From: Aquanectria penicillioides
Taxonomy: Eukaryota > Ascomycota > Sordariomycetes > Hypocreales > Nectriaceae
Assembly: GCA_003415625.1 (NCBI GenBank)
Contig: PYIU01000010.1
Span: forward strand, 1,920,501 to 1,984,500
Reading direction: 5' to 3'
DNA: 64,000 nucleotides
Positions 1 through 11,756 of this stretch are shown here, piece after piece (position 1 is the first letter of the stretch; each line of letters starts with the position of its first letter). A program made the position numbers and the translations under genes. The notes under the pieces are model-generated. The model made no database searches. It saw nothing but the letters and a program-made list of their open reading frames with translations, and was not told where the DNA came from.

Positions 1-457
1 TATCATACAATTTCTCGCCAGTTTGTTATTACGTGTGAAATTGTATACAGGCCTAGGGTCCTCTAACCACTCTCAAACATTACTTGTGTTGTATTATTAT
101 TACAATTTGCGATCGTTACTCTCTAGGGTAGGGGTCGTGATGAACCACATACTACGCCAAATTTGACCGCACTACCTATGTGCATGCACCAAGCGCGTGA
201 TGAGGTTGTGAGAAATATTAGAATTCTACATAAAACCCAACTACAGACTAAGTTCGAGACTCCCAATTACGTGCTTTGTGCAGACTGTGAGTGTGCGCCG
301 AAGAAGAGACCGGTAGAACTTTCGTAGGGAGAAGTGCGATCATCATTGTAATATCACGTGATCTCACTGTCAGTAGGAGACAGCCAGTTGCTCTTTCAAG
401 TCTTAGGCTTCCACTTTCTACAACAACGCCCCAACACGCCACAAGGCAATAAACAAC
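1..457. other. Upstream region without a recognised gene
   Basis: No coding segment can be supported here. The stretch just before position 458 is the likely promoter and 5' leader of the F-box gene. Confidence 0.4.
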
Positions 458-2035
458 ATGAGTCTGCCTCAACTTTCTAATCTCTCAAATGAAATTCTGC
501 TTCAAATTTTCGGCCACTTTTGCCTTCACTGCCAGGACCGATATGACCAGTCATGGGACTCACGCCCTCTTCGCCGTCGATATCCCATACGAAACCAGCA
601 GCCCAATGAAAAGTCCTGGTACTCTCTCGATCGACATGCTCTTTTTTCAATGTCCTTAACGTCAAAAAGATTTCGGAACATAGCACAGCAAGTTTTATAC
701 CATGAATTCGTGCTAGGCTATGGCGACTCGTGGGTCTCAGACTTGTATTCGTGGGAGGGCCGCCTCGTGTCTTTTATGCGCACGCTCACAAAGCGCCCTG
801 ACTTAGCCAAGCTCGTCAAAGTCGCCTATTTTCATACATGCCTGCTTCGGAGTAGCTCAGAGGAAAACCGGGCTGTTCTTTTGGAAGCCGCGCATGCATT
901 GGGCGTCGACTTACCAAACGCCTGGAGACAACGGATATCGGACCAGCCCAACTACGAGAAAAGTGATTGGCCAGAGGGCTTTGACGCATTCCTATTTTCT
1001 TATCTGGATGGGAAAGAATCTTTAAATCCCAAGGCTAAGAATTGGTTAAGGGAGGCATTCCCATACCCTGGGGGACGTTGGCTGAATGCAGAGCTGGTCG
1101 TCATGCTCGTAGCTCACTTGCCAAATCTGGGCCATCTTAGCATCCAAGGTGACCAGCGCTGGCCAACATATGGAGTTCCGGAGCACGCTTTTACGGCTCT
1201 CAATATCTCACGCCTTCCTTTGAGGACACTTGATCTCGGGGTAGGCGGAACCGCCGTCATCCATCTCGCGGCCGAATTGGAGACATTGAACCTCCACGGG
1301 ACCCCGGTTGGGTCTCCAGTTCCCCCAATGCCGAACTTGAAGACACTACGAATTACAAAAGGCCAGGTGACTGCTAAAAAACTGCAGGACATCTTGACGG
1401 CCTGTACTAGGGGTTTAACGGCTTTCGAATATGAAGCCGATTCAGGAGGTGTGGCCAATATGATTTTTTGTGACGGGACAGGACCACAGTTTGATCCCGA
1501 CACGTTTCCTTTCCAGACTTCACAGGCTATCGAATATCTCAAGATCCATGCAAGGACCCTTGAGTTGTTACATATTGATTTCAGTTTGCAAAGGAACCAT
1601 GTGGGGAAATTTGAACCAGACATTGATCTCAAAGACTTTACGGTTATGAGACACTTGTGTCTCAGTTCAAACATAATATTCGGCCCGATATCTCCGGCAA
1701 CCGAGGACTTTCCCAACTCTGAAATATTCCTACGGCTTCTCCCAGCCTCAATCGTGTCGCTCTCTGTCGTCAGCGACTGCGAAAGAACAGAGAATGCGCT
1801 TCTTGGGTTGTATGTTTGCATGAAGCGCCAACCAAAAGAGTTTGCGAAACTTAAACATGTGAGCCATCACGCAAAGAAAAATATGAGGGATACGCTGAGT
1901 TCTATGTTCTCTTCGATCGGCGTGGAATATGACCACAAGGTTCGGTCGTTGAGCAAGGTGATGCCGTATTTGAGTGGACCGAACTCCAATTCTCTTCTTC
2001 CGCTACCGGTTTACGACTCCGATGTTGATTTATAG
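458..2035 (+). CDS. F-box protein, LRR-like C-terminal region
   Basis: This is a single-exon gene of 525 codons starting at the first ATG. Residues about 4-45 form an F-box: LSNEILLQIFGHF, then a basic stretch and LTSKRFRNIAQQVLYHEF, the usual 'classical' fungal F-box layout. F-box proteins bind Skp1 and supply substrate choice to SCF ubiquitin ligases; the substrate here is unknown. Residues about 200-420 hold irregular leucine-rich segments (LNISRLPLRTLDLG, LETLNLHGT, MPNLKTLRI) that could form an LRR-like solenoid. A second F-box gene of similar plan lies at 48156-49466. The large antisense open frames inside this gene are shadows. Confidence 0.8.
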   Translation: MSLPQLSNLSNEILLQIFGHFCLHCQDRYDQSWDSRPLRRRYPIRNQQPNEKSWYSLDRHALFSMSLTSKRFRNIAQQVLYHEFVLGYGDSWVSDLYSWEGRLVSFMRTLTKRPDLAKLVKVAYFHTCLLRSSSEENRAVLLEAAHALGVDLPNAWRQRISDQPNYEKSDWPEGFDAFLFSYLDGKESLNPKAKNWLREAFPYPGGRWLNAELVVMLVAHLPNLGHLSIQGDQRWPTYGVPEHAFTALNISRLPLRTLDLGVGGTAVIHLAAELETLNLHGTPVGSPVPPMPNLKTLRITKGQVTAKKLQDILTACTRGLTAFEYEADSGGVANMIFCDGTGPQFDPDTFPFQTSQAIEYLKIHARTLELLHIDFSLQRNHVGKFEPDIDLKDFTVMRHLCLSSNIIFGPISPATEDFPNSEIFLRLLPASIVSLSVVSDCERTENALLGLYVCMKRQPKEFAKLKHVSHHAKKNMRDTLSSMFSSIGVEYDHKVRSLSKVMPYLSGPNSNSLLPLPVYDSDVDL

Positions 2036-2508
2036 TCTAACCATCCAAATTCGCGTTGCTACAATTTTCTTGGGGAGTGTCTGACATCCTCCATCAAACG
2101 ATGTTAGTCGCCTTGACTAGTCAGATGAAGGCTATCACAAGAGAAGACGTAAATGCTGAATTTACGATTTCGCTTTGCTATTGAACGAATTCGGGCGTGT
2201 CATTTAGAACATTAGCGAGCAAGTCTCATAGCTGTTTAGTTCCTTGCTTGCTTGTCCCATAAGGCCATTGGCAGAAGCTTCGTCGTTGCCTCTATTAGGC
2301 AGCAGTGGGTTGTTCTTCGACAGTGCCGTGCAGGTCTTAGTGGTATAGACCGCTACTAGACAAGTCAGTGTCGAATACAATAGCTATAACGATCTGGGCA
2401 GAATAAGATTAACTCGAGAGCGCCAAATATGGCCTGTGCTTGATCTCTCGTCTTTCAGTGTACGTGCTGTGGCGCGTTGTTTGCACTGCCACATTTCTTG
2501 CAGCCTTA
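2036..2508. other. Intergenic, no gene seen
   Basis: Contains the 3' flank of the F-box gene and the target site of transposon copy A. The last six bases (2503-2508, GCCTTA) are the left target site duplication. Confidence 0.4.
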
Positions 2509-2637
2509 TACGGTCGCACATTAGGCACGCGGTGACAAAGTGCAAAAACCCAAAAACCCAAAATCCCAAAATCCCGAAATTCTACCCTACCTTTAGAAAT
2601 CCCTTATATACTATATACCATATTCCATAAGATCACA

Positions 2638-4508
2638 ATGCCATAGCCAGCAAAAGACCTCTTATCTATATAAGATAATATCTATTCTTTATTCAATAAA
2701 GGTCAAACCTATCTATAGATTCTTACTAAAATAAATTATCTTCTTTTTATATAAAGACTGCTAAATATTAATCTTTATATATTAAAGTCCTAAATTGCCT
2801 CTTAAGGTTTAATATAATATTTATTTATTTTTTTTAATCTATTATATAAGGAAATATTAAAGCTATATATATTAAATATCTTTATTTAATAGATCCTAAA
2901 GACTATAAATTAGCTTCTTTATATATAGAACTATAAAGCAATTAGCTATTAAACTTTATAATAATAGCTATTTAAATAGAGTTTTATATAATAATAGAAT
3001 TATTAAATAATAAAAGAATTTATTAAATATATATAATTTTACTTTTATTTATATAAATTTTTTAATATATTTATTTTTTAAAATATTTAAAAATAAAATA
3101 AACTATAAATCTTTTTTTAAATAATTTAAAAGATTTAATATTAATATAATATAAAATAATAGTTTTATATAAATTATAAAAGAAAAATAGCTTTTTAAAT
3201 TATTATTTAATTTCTTAAATAAAACTTTTAGAAATTATTAATAATTTATTATTTTAAATAAAAATATCTATATAATTATATATATATTTAAGGAAATATT
3301 TTAGTCTTTTAAAATTAACTTTATAATTTTTATTAATTAATCTTTTTAAAAAAGGTTTAAAAATATTAAAAGGGGAATTTTAAGCATTATATAAACTTTA
3401 ATATTTTTAGATTAAATTTCCTTTAGTATTTAAATAAATATAAAAAATTAAAGAGATTTAAATTTTAAATTTATAGCTATATTAATATATACTTATAATA
3501 TATAATTTAGTTTTATATTAGCTAATCTATAATAATTAAATTAAATATATTAAAGTAATATCTTTATATAATTTAATATCTTAAAATAAGGCTATTCTTT
3601 ATTTATTTAAATTATAGAACTAAAATGCCTTTATAAATAGCAATATAAACTAGCCTTATTTAAGCTAGATTAGCTAAAATATTATATAAGGATAAAAATA
3701 AAAATTATTACTTTTATTATTAAAAAGATTAAATTTAATTATACTATATATATAAATTAAATACTTAAAATATCTATATTAAAAGCTAATAGCATTAACT
3801 TTAATTAAAAGCTTTTAATTAATAGATTTTTTACTTTAATAAGCTTATTTAATATACTCTTTTTTTAAATAATAATATAAATAATTAAATTGCATTATAT
3901 ATAATTTATACTTCTATAATATAAAATAAATTTATTAATTTTATATTACTTTAAAATAAATATAAAATTATATATAAAAGAATTAATAGTATATTATTTT
4001 AGGGATTTTAGTAGACCTTTATTATATAAAAAGTATTTAAAATTAAGGCATTCTATTAAAAAAAGATAATAATGCTTTTAACTATAAGGTTTTATATATA
4101 ATATTAAATACTATATAAAAGATTAATATTAATTCCTTTCTTTTAAAAGATATATAGTATTAGTATATAATTTAATTATCTATAATAGGATTTTTTAATT
4201 AAAAGATTAATAACTATTAATAACTATATATTTCTATATACTTAATTTTATATTAAAAAGTTTAAGAATATTAATAAAGTAATTAACTTTTAATTTTATA
4301 ATTAACTAAAGTTCTATTAAATAAAGTGCATAAATATATATAGAAATTAATTTAATTTATATAGAATACTATTAATTTAATTTAATATTAATTACTTAAA
4401 TATAATATTAAACTTTAAGTTAACCTAAACCTTAAAGGTAACTTAATACTATATACTTTATAGACTTAACTTTAAGACTTTTAAAATAAAGAAATTAAAG
4501 GATTTTAG
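2638..4508 (+). pseudogene. RIP-destroyed transposase gene of copy A
   Basis: Collinear with the transposase gene at 24674-26545. The start region is still readable (ATGCCATAGCCAGCAAAAGA against ATGCCACGGCCAGCAAAAGA), but downstream C-to-T and G-to-A changes create many stop codons. Every CGTACG site of copy B that I compared reads TATATA here, as expected from RIP of both strands. Confidence 0.8.
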
Positions 4509-5550
4509 GTTTTATATATACTTTATCTTTTTTTTTATATTAATCTTTAAGTTTAAATTTAATAAATATAAAAGGCTAGGCCTATTCCTAACTCTTTTAA
4601 TAGAGTAGTTATATAAAATAATATAAATAAAATTAAACTTTTAAAGCAATTGCATTTAATTAAATAAATTAAAAAAGGTAATATCTTTAAAGAGGGCTTT
4701 TATTATATATAAAAAGAACTTTTTAAAAGTGATTTTAGTATTATATCTTTCTCTTTCTTAATTAACTTTACTATATAGAAAGGTTAACTATTATTAAGAA
4801 TTAAAAAGTTTAACTATATAAAAAACTAGCTATTTTAAACCTTTTAATTAATTAACCCTTTAGTAAAAAGATTAATAATAATATAAATATTTTTAAAATA
4901 TAAATTTAGCAATTAATTAAATCTAGCTTATTTTAACTAAAACTTTCTAATTTTATATAGAGTATTTGCCTTAAATTATTTAAGAAAGCTAAACTAAATA
5001 AATTATATAATTTATTCTTTTTTATTTATTGTAAACTTAAGAATATTAATTATAATATTAAATAATAAAAAAGCATTAAAATTAATAGTATTTAAATAAA
5101 TTAATATTTAATAAAATATTAAGTAATTTATATATATTAAGCTTATTTATCTTTTTAAAATCTATCTTAAGTTTAACTAAAAGTTATAAAATTAACTAAC
5201 TATACTAAAAGCCTAATAGAATTTTTATAAGGGTTAGCTATCTTTTATAATTAATAAACTTAAAGAGCTTTTTAAGCTTATACTTAAAAGTTCTTCTTAA
5301 AGTTAATTATATAATTATAAAGCTTTAATAATAGTTTTAATAAAGCAAAAGCAATAAACTATAAAGAACTTTAAGAAGTTATATAAAATAAAGATACTTT
5401 ACTATTAGAATTATTTAATTTAATTAATTTTAGCTATATAATGCTATAATAAAGGCAAAGAAAAAAGCTAAAAGTCTTATTTTAGATTTATTTATAATAG
5501 CAATTAATTTTTAGGCATTTAACCTTTCTTTAAGATAGTAATATTTTATA
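4505..5550 (-). pseudogene. RIP-destroyed copy of the Cys-containing accessory gene
   Basis: Collinear with the minus-strand gene at 26542-27589 of copy B. Alignment anchors include TTATTTAAGAAAGCTAAACT against TTGTTTAGGAAAGCTAGGCT near 4975. No open frame survives. Confidence 0.7.
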
Positions 5551-6139
5551 TATAATAATAAAAAAAATAAAAAAAAAGGAAAAAAAATAAAAAGGGAAAA
5601 AAAAAAGAATTTAATATAAACTTAATAGTATTATATAAAACTTAATTTTATTATATAGAATAAATAATTATTTTACTTTTTAATTAAAATATTATAGAAT
5701 CTTATATATTAATAATCTAAATATAATACTATTAATTATATAAAATTAATAAAAGTTTAATTACCTAATTATTAACTAACTATTAATTAATAGTTAAATA
5801 ACTAAAAAACTATTTATTTAAAATATTATAACTTTAATTGCCTTTCTTTTTTTACTATTATTATTACTACTACTATAATTAATATATATAAGCCCTTTAA
5901 GCAATATATATATTAACCCTTTAAATAATAGCAATAATAATAATAATAATATATTATATATTATTATTAATATCCCTTTCTCTTTATATAGCTAAAATTC
6001 TAAATTACTAACTATATATATAGTTCTAACCTAAAAATCCCCTTTAATTAATATTAATATACTATATATAACTTAAAATCAATTCTTTTTTATATATAAG
6101 CTAATATCTTTTTAACCTCTTTAAGTGCATTTTATATAA

Positions 6140-7083
6140 ATGCCTAATAAATATTGCTTTATAAAGGCTAATAAGTTAGGGTCTAAAATAATATAGATCA
6201 ATCTATTATTAGATTAGTCAAAAAGATAAAAAGGACCTTAAAGACATAAAAAATAAATAGGCAGTTTTCTTTAATTAATTTTTATTTTTAAAATTTTAAA
6301 TTTTTTGCATTTAAACCCTATTAAAGTCCTAATGCAGTCCCTTATAATATTACTTTATTTATAACTTTCTGCTCTATTTTCTTTCTTTCTTTTCTTTAAG
6401 GGACACTTTAAAGCATTCGATTAAATGCTTTAACACTCTTTTAAGTTGTTTGCAGCTACTTAAGAAGGCTGTTCGGTCTTCGACTGAACCTGCTTACCCT
6501 ATACCCTTTTGGGTGGGGTGTGTGTTTTGGCCAGTGTCCCTATCCACTAACACACTAATATCTTAAAATAATAGCTTTAGCTATATATTAAAAATGCACT
6601 TTAGTGCATTATCTTAAATCTACTTAATTATTTAGTTTAATTCCTTTATAACTATATATAACTAGCCTAAATTTAAGGCATAAGGGACTTATATATAAAT
6701 GCCTTACTTATTTAAAGTTAAGGCATTTTTAGTTTAACTTTTTATTTATTTTATATAAATAAAATGCACTTAAATTTAAATATATATATAGTGCCCTTCC
6801 CTTACTGTATACATCTTTTAGGTTATTTTAATAGCTGCTATAGCAATTGCAAATAGCTAGATTACACTACTTAATGCAGCAATAAAGATATACTTAAAGG
6901 CAGGTATATATATAATAGTTTAAGTTTTAGCTTTAATTAGCTATTATTACTTAAAGGACTAAAAACCTTAGTAAATAACTCTATTTAGCTAAAAGAAGAA
7001 AGAACCTAAAAAGACTTTATTAAGGTCTTTAATAAAGAGTTCTAAAAGAATCCTTTAATTATTAAATAGTTATATATATTAGC
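6140..7083 (+). pseudogene. RIP-destroyed DUF3716-like gene, split by an LTR-like insertion
   Basis: Collinear with 28207-28740 of copy B. The reading frame is broken near its start by the 383-bp insertion at 6172-6554, and RIP changes remove the rest. The end of the old gene lies near 7083, about 30 bp before the second 383-bp insertion. Confidence 0.65.
6172..6554 (+). mobile_element. Solo-LTR-like insertion 1 in copy A (383 bp)
   Basis: This block is absent from the matching place in copy B. It starts TAAGTTAGGG (probably TGAGTTAGGG before RIP) and ends CCACTAACACA. It is flanked by CTAA at 6168-6171 and 6555-6558, a target duplication of 4 bp or of 5 bp if one RIP change is allowed. The TG...CA ends, short inverted termini and lack of coding capacity fit a solo LTR. 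Its 3' third is much less RIP-mutated than the host element. Confidence 0.7.
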
Positions 7084-7113
7084 TTTCCTTTCTTTTACTT
7101 TTACTTTAATTAT

Positions 7114-7496
7114 TAAATTAGGGTCTAAAGTAATATAGATCAATCTATTATTAGATTAGTTAGAAAGATAAAAGGGACCTTAAAGATATAGAAAATAAAT
7201 AGGCAGTTTTCTTTAATTAATTTTTATTTTTAAAATTCTAAATTCCTTGCATTTAGACCCTATTAAAGTCCTAATGCAGCCCCTTATAATATTACTTTAT
7301 TTATAACTTTCTGCCCTATTTTCTTTCTTTCTTTTCTTTAAGGGACACTCTAAAGCATTCAATTAAATGCTTTAACACTCTTTTAAGTTATTTACAGCTG
7401 CTTGGGAAGGCTATTCGGTCTTCGACCGAACCTGCTTACCCTATACCCTTCTGGGTAGGGTGTATGTTTTAGCCAGTGTCCCCATCCACCAATACA
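7114..7496 (+). mobile_element. Solo-LTR-like insertion 2 in copy A (383 bp)
   Basis: This is a second copy of the block at 6172-6554, exactly the same length and orientation, and in the stretches I compared it differs by transitions. It has its own flanking duplication (TTAT at 7110-7113 and TTAC at 7497-7500, equal apart from one RIP-type change). The two copies are therefore independent insertions, not the two LTRs of one element, and the DNA between them is the host transposon. Confidence 0.7.
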
Positions 7497-7954
7497 TTAC
7501 CTACCCTTTTATATATATAATATAGCTAATAAAGCCTTAATTAAATAGCTATATATAAAGGCATTAGTTAATAGTTCTAGCTAACCTAAAATAATAGCTA
7601 GTACCTTTTTATAGTATTTTAGGTTAGTAGTAAGATGTATTATATAATACATTTTATAAAGCAAAGACTAGCCTTTTTAATTGTTAGATCTAGATAACTT
7701 TATTATATAGTAATAATATAGGCGAATTTACAACTGTACGCAATGTAGACTATATGTAAAGGTAGGGTAGAATTTCGGGATTTTGGGATTTTGGATTTTC
7801 GGGTTTTTGCACTTTGTCACCGCGTGCCTAATGTGCGACCGTAGCCTTATCATGTGCAAGAGGAAATGGCTTCCCCTCATCTCACAGTGGCAAGCCCAGC
7901 TTCTGGAATTTCCCAAGTTGCCCGCTGCGACATCACCAGATCGCGACTCATGCC

Positions 7955-10900
7955 ATGCTGGCGTCCATTCCAGCAACAGGGCTTACCGTCATCTACGAGC
8001 CTGATCCAGGACCACCTCTAGTGGAGTATGCGTCGTGGGAGATCGTCCCAAGGTGGTAGAGTGAGCTACTAACTACTATCAGCATTATCATTGTCCATGG
8101 ACTGAAAGGTCACCCTTATAAGACATGGACACGCTCGCAGGCCGAGAGAAGCAGTAGACGTCAAAGCGCGCTTGAAAAGCCGGTTCAGGCATCCAAGCGA
8201 CGAGTTTTCAAACAAAAGTTATCATTTTGGCGGAAGAAGCCTTCAGGTCAGAGCATATCCAAGAAGTTCAAAAACGAGGATGAGCCGTATCCCGAGGATA
8301 CGGTAGAGGACGACGAAAATGAAACCAGGCAAATATTCTGGCCATGCGATCTCCTGCCCAAGGACTGTCCAAATGCTCGGATTATGGTATATGGCTATGA
8401 CACCAAGATAACAAAGTACGGGTCTGAAGCTACAAACAAAAACAGCGTCTTTTCTCATAGCAAAGACTTCTTGTTTGCTTTGAGACGAAAGCTAGTTATG
8501 AAGAGACGACTAATATTTCTAGCTCATAGTCTTGGTGGAATTGTCGTCAAGGAGGTGGGTTGAAGATTACTACACGAAGTGAATTACATAAGAAGAAATC
8601 ACTAACTGCTACACTTAGATGCTTTCTACTTCATCTCACTCAATAGAGCCCGAGCTAAGAAATATTGTTGAATCTACTGCAGCTATCGTATTCTTAGGGA
8701 CACCTCACAGAGGCAGCCCGGAACTGTCGGCGGTTGGGGAATGGGCCAGGTCGCTGATTAGTATTTTCCGTATGGATACTACATCAACCATTCTTGACTC
8801 CCTTGGACTTAAGAATACTGATCTAGAACGAGCACAGGAAGCATTCTCTGCTCTCTGGCATAAATATGACTTCCAGGTCAAGACCTTCCAAGAAGGCCTC
8901 GGCCTTACAGGCGTAAATCTCGGCGTGTTTGGCAATAAGGTCGTACCTGATACGTCCTCGGCGATAGGAGACCAGCGTGAGCATGCAGAAACCTTGCAGG
9001 CTAATCATATGAATATGTGCCGCTTTACTGGAGCTTCAGATCCCAACTATATCAAGGTGGGAGGGGAGCTTGGATCAATATATGCTGCCATCGAAAACCT
9101 CAGTAAGCAACATATCAACTTAGATCAAGAGGAATCACAGAGAAGCTCACCCGGGATGAAACAATCTATGTTGAAAGACCCCTCAAAACTCGCCGAAGAG
9201 AAGTCCATGGACACCGCGATGTGGGGTTATCTCGAATCATTGCGGTTTCCAACCATGCGAAAGCGTCAACAAGGTATTAGAGTCCCAACACCCAAAACAT
9301 GCGACTGGTTCTTTGAACACCAAGCGTATCGAAATTGGTTCAACAATGACCGAGAGGAGAAGCATTATGGCCTCCTTTTTCTCCAGGGGAACCCGGGCGC
9401 TGGAAAGTCGACATTGATGAAAGAGGCAGTCTCTAGAGCCGTAAGAGATCAGCCAAACTCGGATTACCACACTGCAGCTTTCTTTTTCGATGCAAATGGC
9501 GATGGGTTAGCAAATTCCTCATCTGGTCTTTTGCGATCTATTCTTTATCAAATCCTCCCACTTTATGGTACATTACGCGAGGATCTGGATGGCATACAAG
9601 GCAAAACAAAAGCCGGACAGCACTCCCACAACATTATCGATAACGAACACTCCTGGGAAGAAGCGGAGCTATGGGAAGTGCTGAGATCAACGTTGTCAAA
9701 ACGGCCTTCTAGGAGACTTATTCTTTTCATCGATGCTTTAGACGAATGCAAGGACATGAGAGCACAAGCTCATTTTTGGAGAGAGTTGACCCATAACACA
9801 AGACTCAACTCATCTGACGGATATCTTAATGTTTGCCTGTCTAGCCGACACTTCCCAACAATTACTATGCAGAATTGTCTGAAATTAGTGGTTGAGCATC
9901 ACAATCGCTCAGATATTTCAACATACATCTCTGCAAAATTCCGCTTCACAATCGCTGCTACGCAGCCGGAGTGGCAATCAAAACTACAACAAAAAGTTGT
10001 TCAGAAATCTTCTGGAGTATTCTTGTGGGTCGTTCTTGTGGTAGATGGACTTCTAAAGAAATGGGATGAAGGGAAGAATTTTGTCGCTCTGTTGCAGTAC
10101 ATTGATGTTGTACCTCAACCGCTAGAGAAATTGTTTGCCGATATGATCGGTTCCCTCACCGATGACGAGAAAAAGCTGGCCGCTAGGCTATTTCAATGGG
10201 CCATTCTAGCACTCAGGCCACTTCGGATGTTTGAATGGCATCATATTTTGGCTTTTAGCAGAAAACCCCCACCAACCTCCCTAAAAGACTGGCGAACATC
10301 CGAGAATTTCACCGAGACCGACGAGCAGCTAGAAAGAGCGATCAGGCATCTTTCTAGTGGGCTGCTCGAGGTGAGCACAGGGACATCGGATGAGGAACCT
10401 CATTTTCAAACCCGGAGCTCGGAAACGGCATCTGTCTTTGCAGGAGCTGGGTCTTTCGATCTCAGACAAGGTGAAACGCGAGTTATTCAAGTGATACATC
10501 AGTCAGTTCGCAATTTTTTCTTGCAAAGTGGAGGATTTTCAAGATTAGACCCAACGCTCAAAGCCAACCCTGTTGGTGATGGCCACTTATCAATAATCAA
10601 TACCTGTCTAGATTATCTTCTCATAACGGAACTCGATGATCTAATTCAAGCACGTCAAGATAGAAAGCAGGAAAAATCGAGGAACAACCCTGTTACTAGC
10701 TCAAACAGCAATATGGTAGCTCTTGAAGCTGGAAGAGAGCGCCGTGTACTTCGGGGTTATAGATCTTGCAACACCAAAGCTCGATCTCAGATACAAAGCC
10801 CAGCTGTCAGCTTACTCGATCGACATGAAATTATTGAAAATCTGGACAATAATGCCCCGGATTGGGAAAATTCCTCGTCGTCAGGGATTATTTCACTTAC

Positions 10901-11714
10901 CGGAGGTCGAGAAGATGTTTATAAGACCGTGTGGGCTCCCATTTCACTAGGAGGGAGCGAAAAGATTGAAGCAGATTATGCAAGTAGCTCCTCTAAATAT
11001 CGATCGTTTCACACTAAGTCAGAAGTGCTGAAAGACCATCCGGCGATTCTCTTCTACATTCTACCTTTCTTATTTACACATGCTCGTCGCGCTCAATTCG
11101 AAAATAAGATTCTTGACTCTACCTTGCGTCGAATTAGGCAGACTAGAGTTTGGGATCGTTGGGTGGCCCTCAAAGAGGATATCCCATGGGATATAGACTT
11201 TGATGACTATACAGTGCTCTGGGAGGGTTTAAAATGCGTTCAGACATTTGAATCTGTGAAACGTGAAGATGATTCTGGTATCTATCAACGTCCATGGGAG
11301 GGGTTGAAAAGCGTTCAGATACTTGGAGTTGTGAGACATCAAGATTCTCCTGGTATCAATGAGCGCCTCTGGGATCAATATCAGGAACTGAATAGCCCTG
11401 GGAAGAATGAAACCTTTGAACTTGCCGGTGAGCGTTCTGAAAGACTGAATACCAAGAATCTAAAGAAGAGCAACCCTGGAATTACTGAAAGCTTGAAACT
11501 TTCCGGTAGTTTATCTCGGAAAGGGAGCATTATAGATCGGAAACGAAGTAGATCTGGTAGTGTTGCCAGCTTTAGCTCTGCTAGCAGTTATATAGGCGTC
11601 AAATTTAGTGATGGGGTCTTCACGACGAACCGCGCAGATCTAGATCTGATGCCCTTGGCTGGTGTTGGCAGCTGGGCAGATGCGGATCGACATAGTATTG
11701 GAGGACAATTATGA
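7955..11714 (+). CDS. NLR-like STAND protein: alpha/beta hydrolase - NACHT
   Basis: Three exons (7955-8025, 8083-8554, 8619-11714) join in frame to 1212 residues. Residues about 25-210 look like the SesB/DUF676-type alpha/beta hydrolase found at the N-terminus of many fungal NLRs: IIIVHGLKGHPYKTWT, the nucleophile motif AHSLGG, and VFLGTPHRGS. A NACHT module follows, with Walker A GNPGAGKS near residue 430 and Walker B LILFIDALDEC. No WD40, ankyrin or TPR repeats are visible. Instead the tail, about residues 1045-1150, holds near-repeats beginning WEGLK. Fungal proteins of this plan are studied as sensors of non-self that trigger cell death; that role is inferred here. Transposon copy A ends 111 bp upstream, so its promoter is displaced or replaced. 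The start ATG at 7955 is the one in frame with the hydrolase motif through intron 1. Confidence 0.85.
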
Positions 11715-11756
11715 TAAGTGGGTGGTTGCTAGTTCAAACCTCGAAGGTTGGTTGTA

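Larger units (their letters stand above)
2509..7843 (+). mobile_element. IS3EU-like DNA transposon, copy A, RIP-degraded
   Basis: The element is bounded by inverted termini starting TACGGTCGCACATTAGGCAC and by a 6-bp direct repeat GCCTTA at 2503-2508 and 7844-7849. It aligns end to end with the intact copy at 24541-29117, but almost every C and G in the interior has changed to T or A, leaving very AT-rich sequence. That one-way transition pattern is the signature of RIP. About 130 bp at the left end and about 100 bp at the right end escaped. The total is 5335 bp; removing two 383-bp nested insertions leaves 4569 bp, close to the 4577 bp of copy B. All three of its genes are destroyed. It ends 111 bp before the start codon of the NLR-like gene at 7955. 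Confidence 0.92.

Noticed and set aside
1114..1821. 235-codon minus-strand open frame
   Set aside because: It lies antisense to the F-box gene and has no motif; it is a shadow frame.
6172..7496. One LTR retrotransposon with two 383-bp LTRs
   Set aside because: Each 383-bp block has its own target duplication, and the DNA between them matches transposon copy B.
2640..7700. AT-rich block as a centromere, mitochondrial insertion or isochore
   Set aside because: It is bounded by transposon inverted repeats and a 6-bp target duplication, and it aligns along its length with intact copy B, so it is a RIP-mutated transposon.
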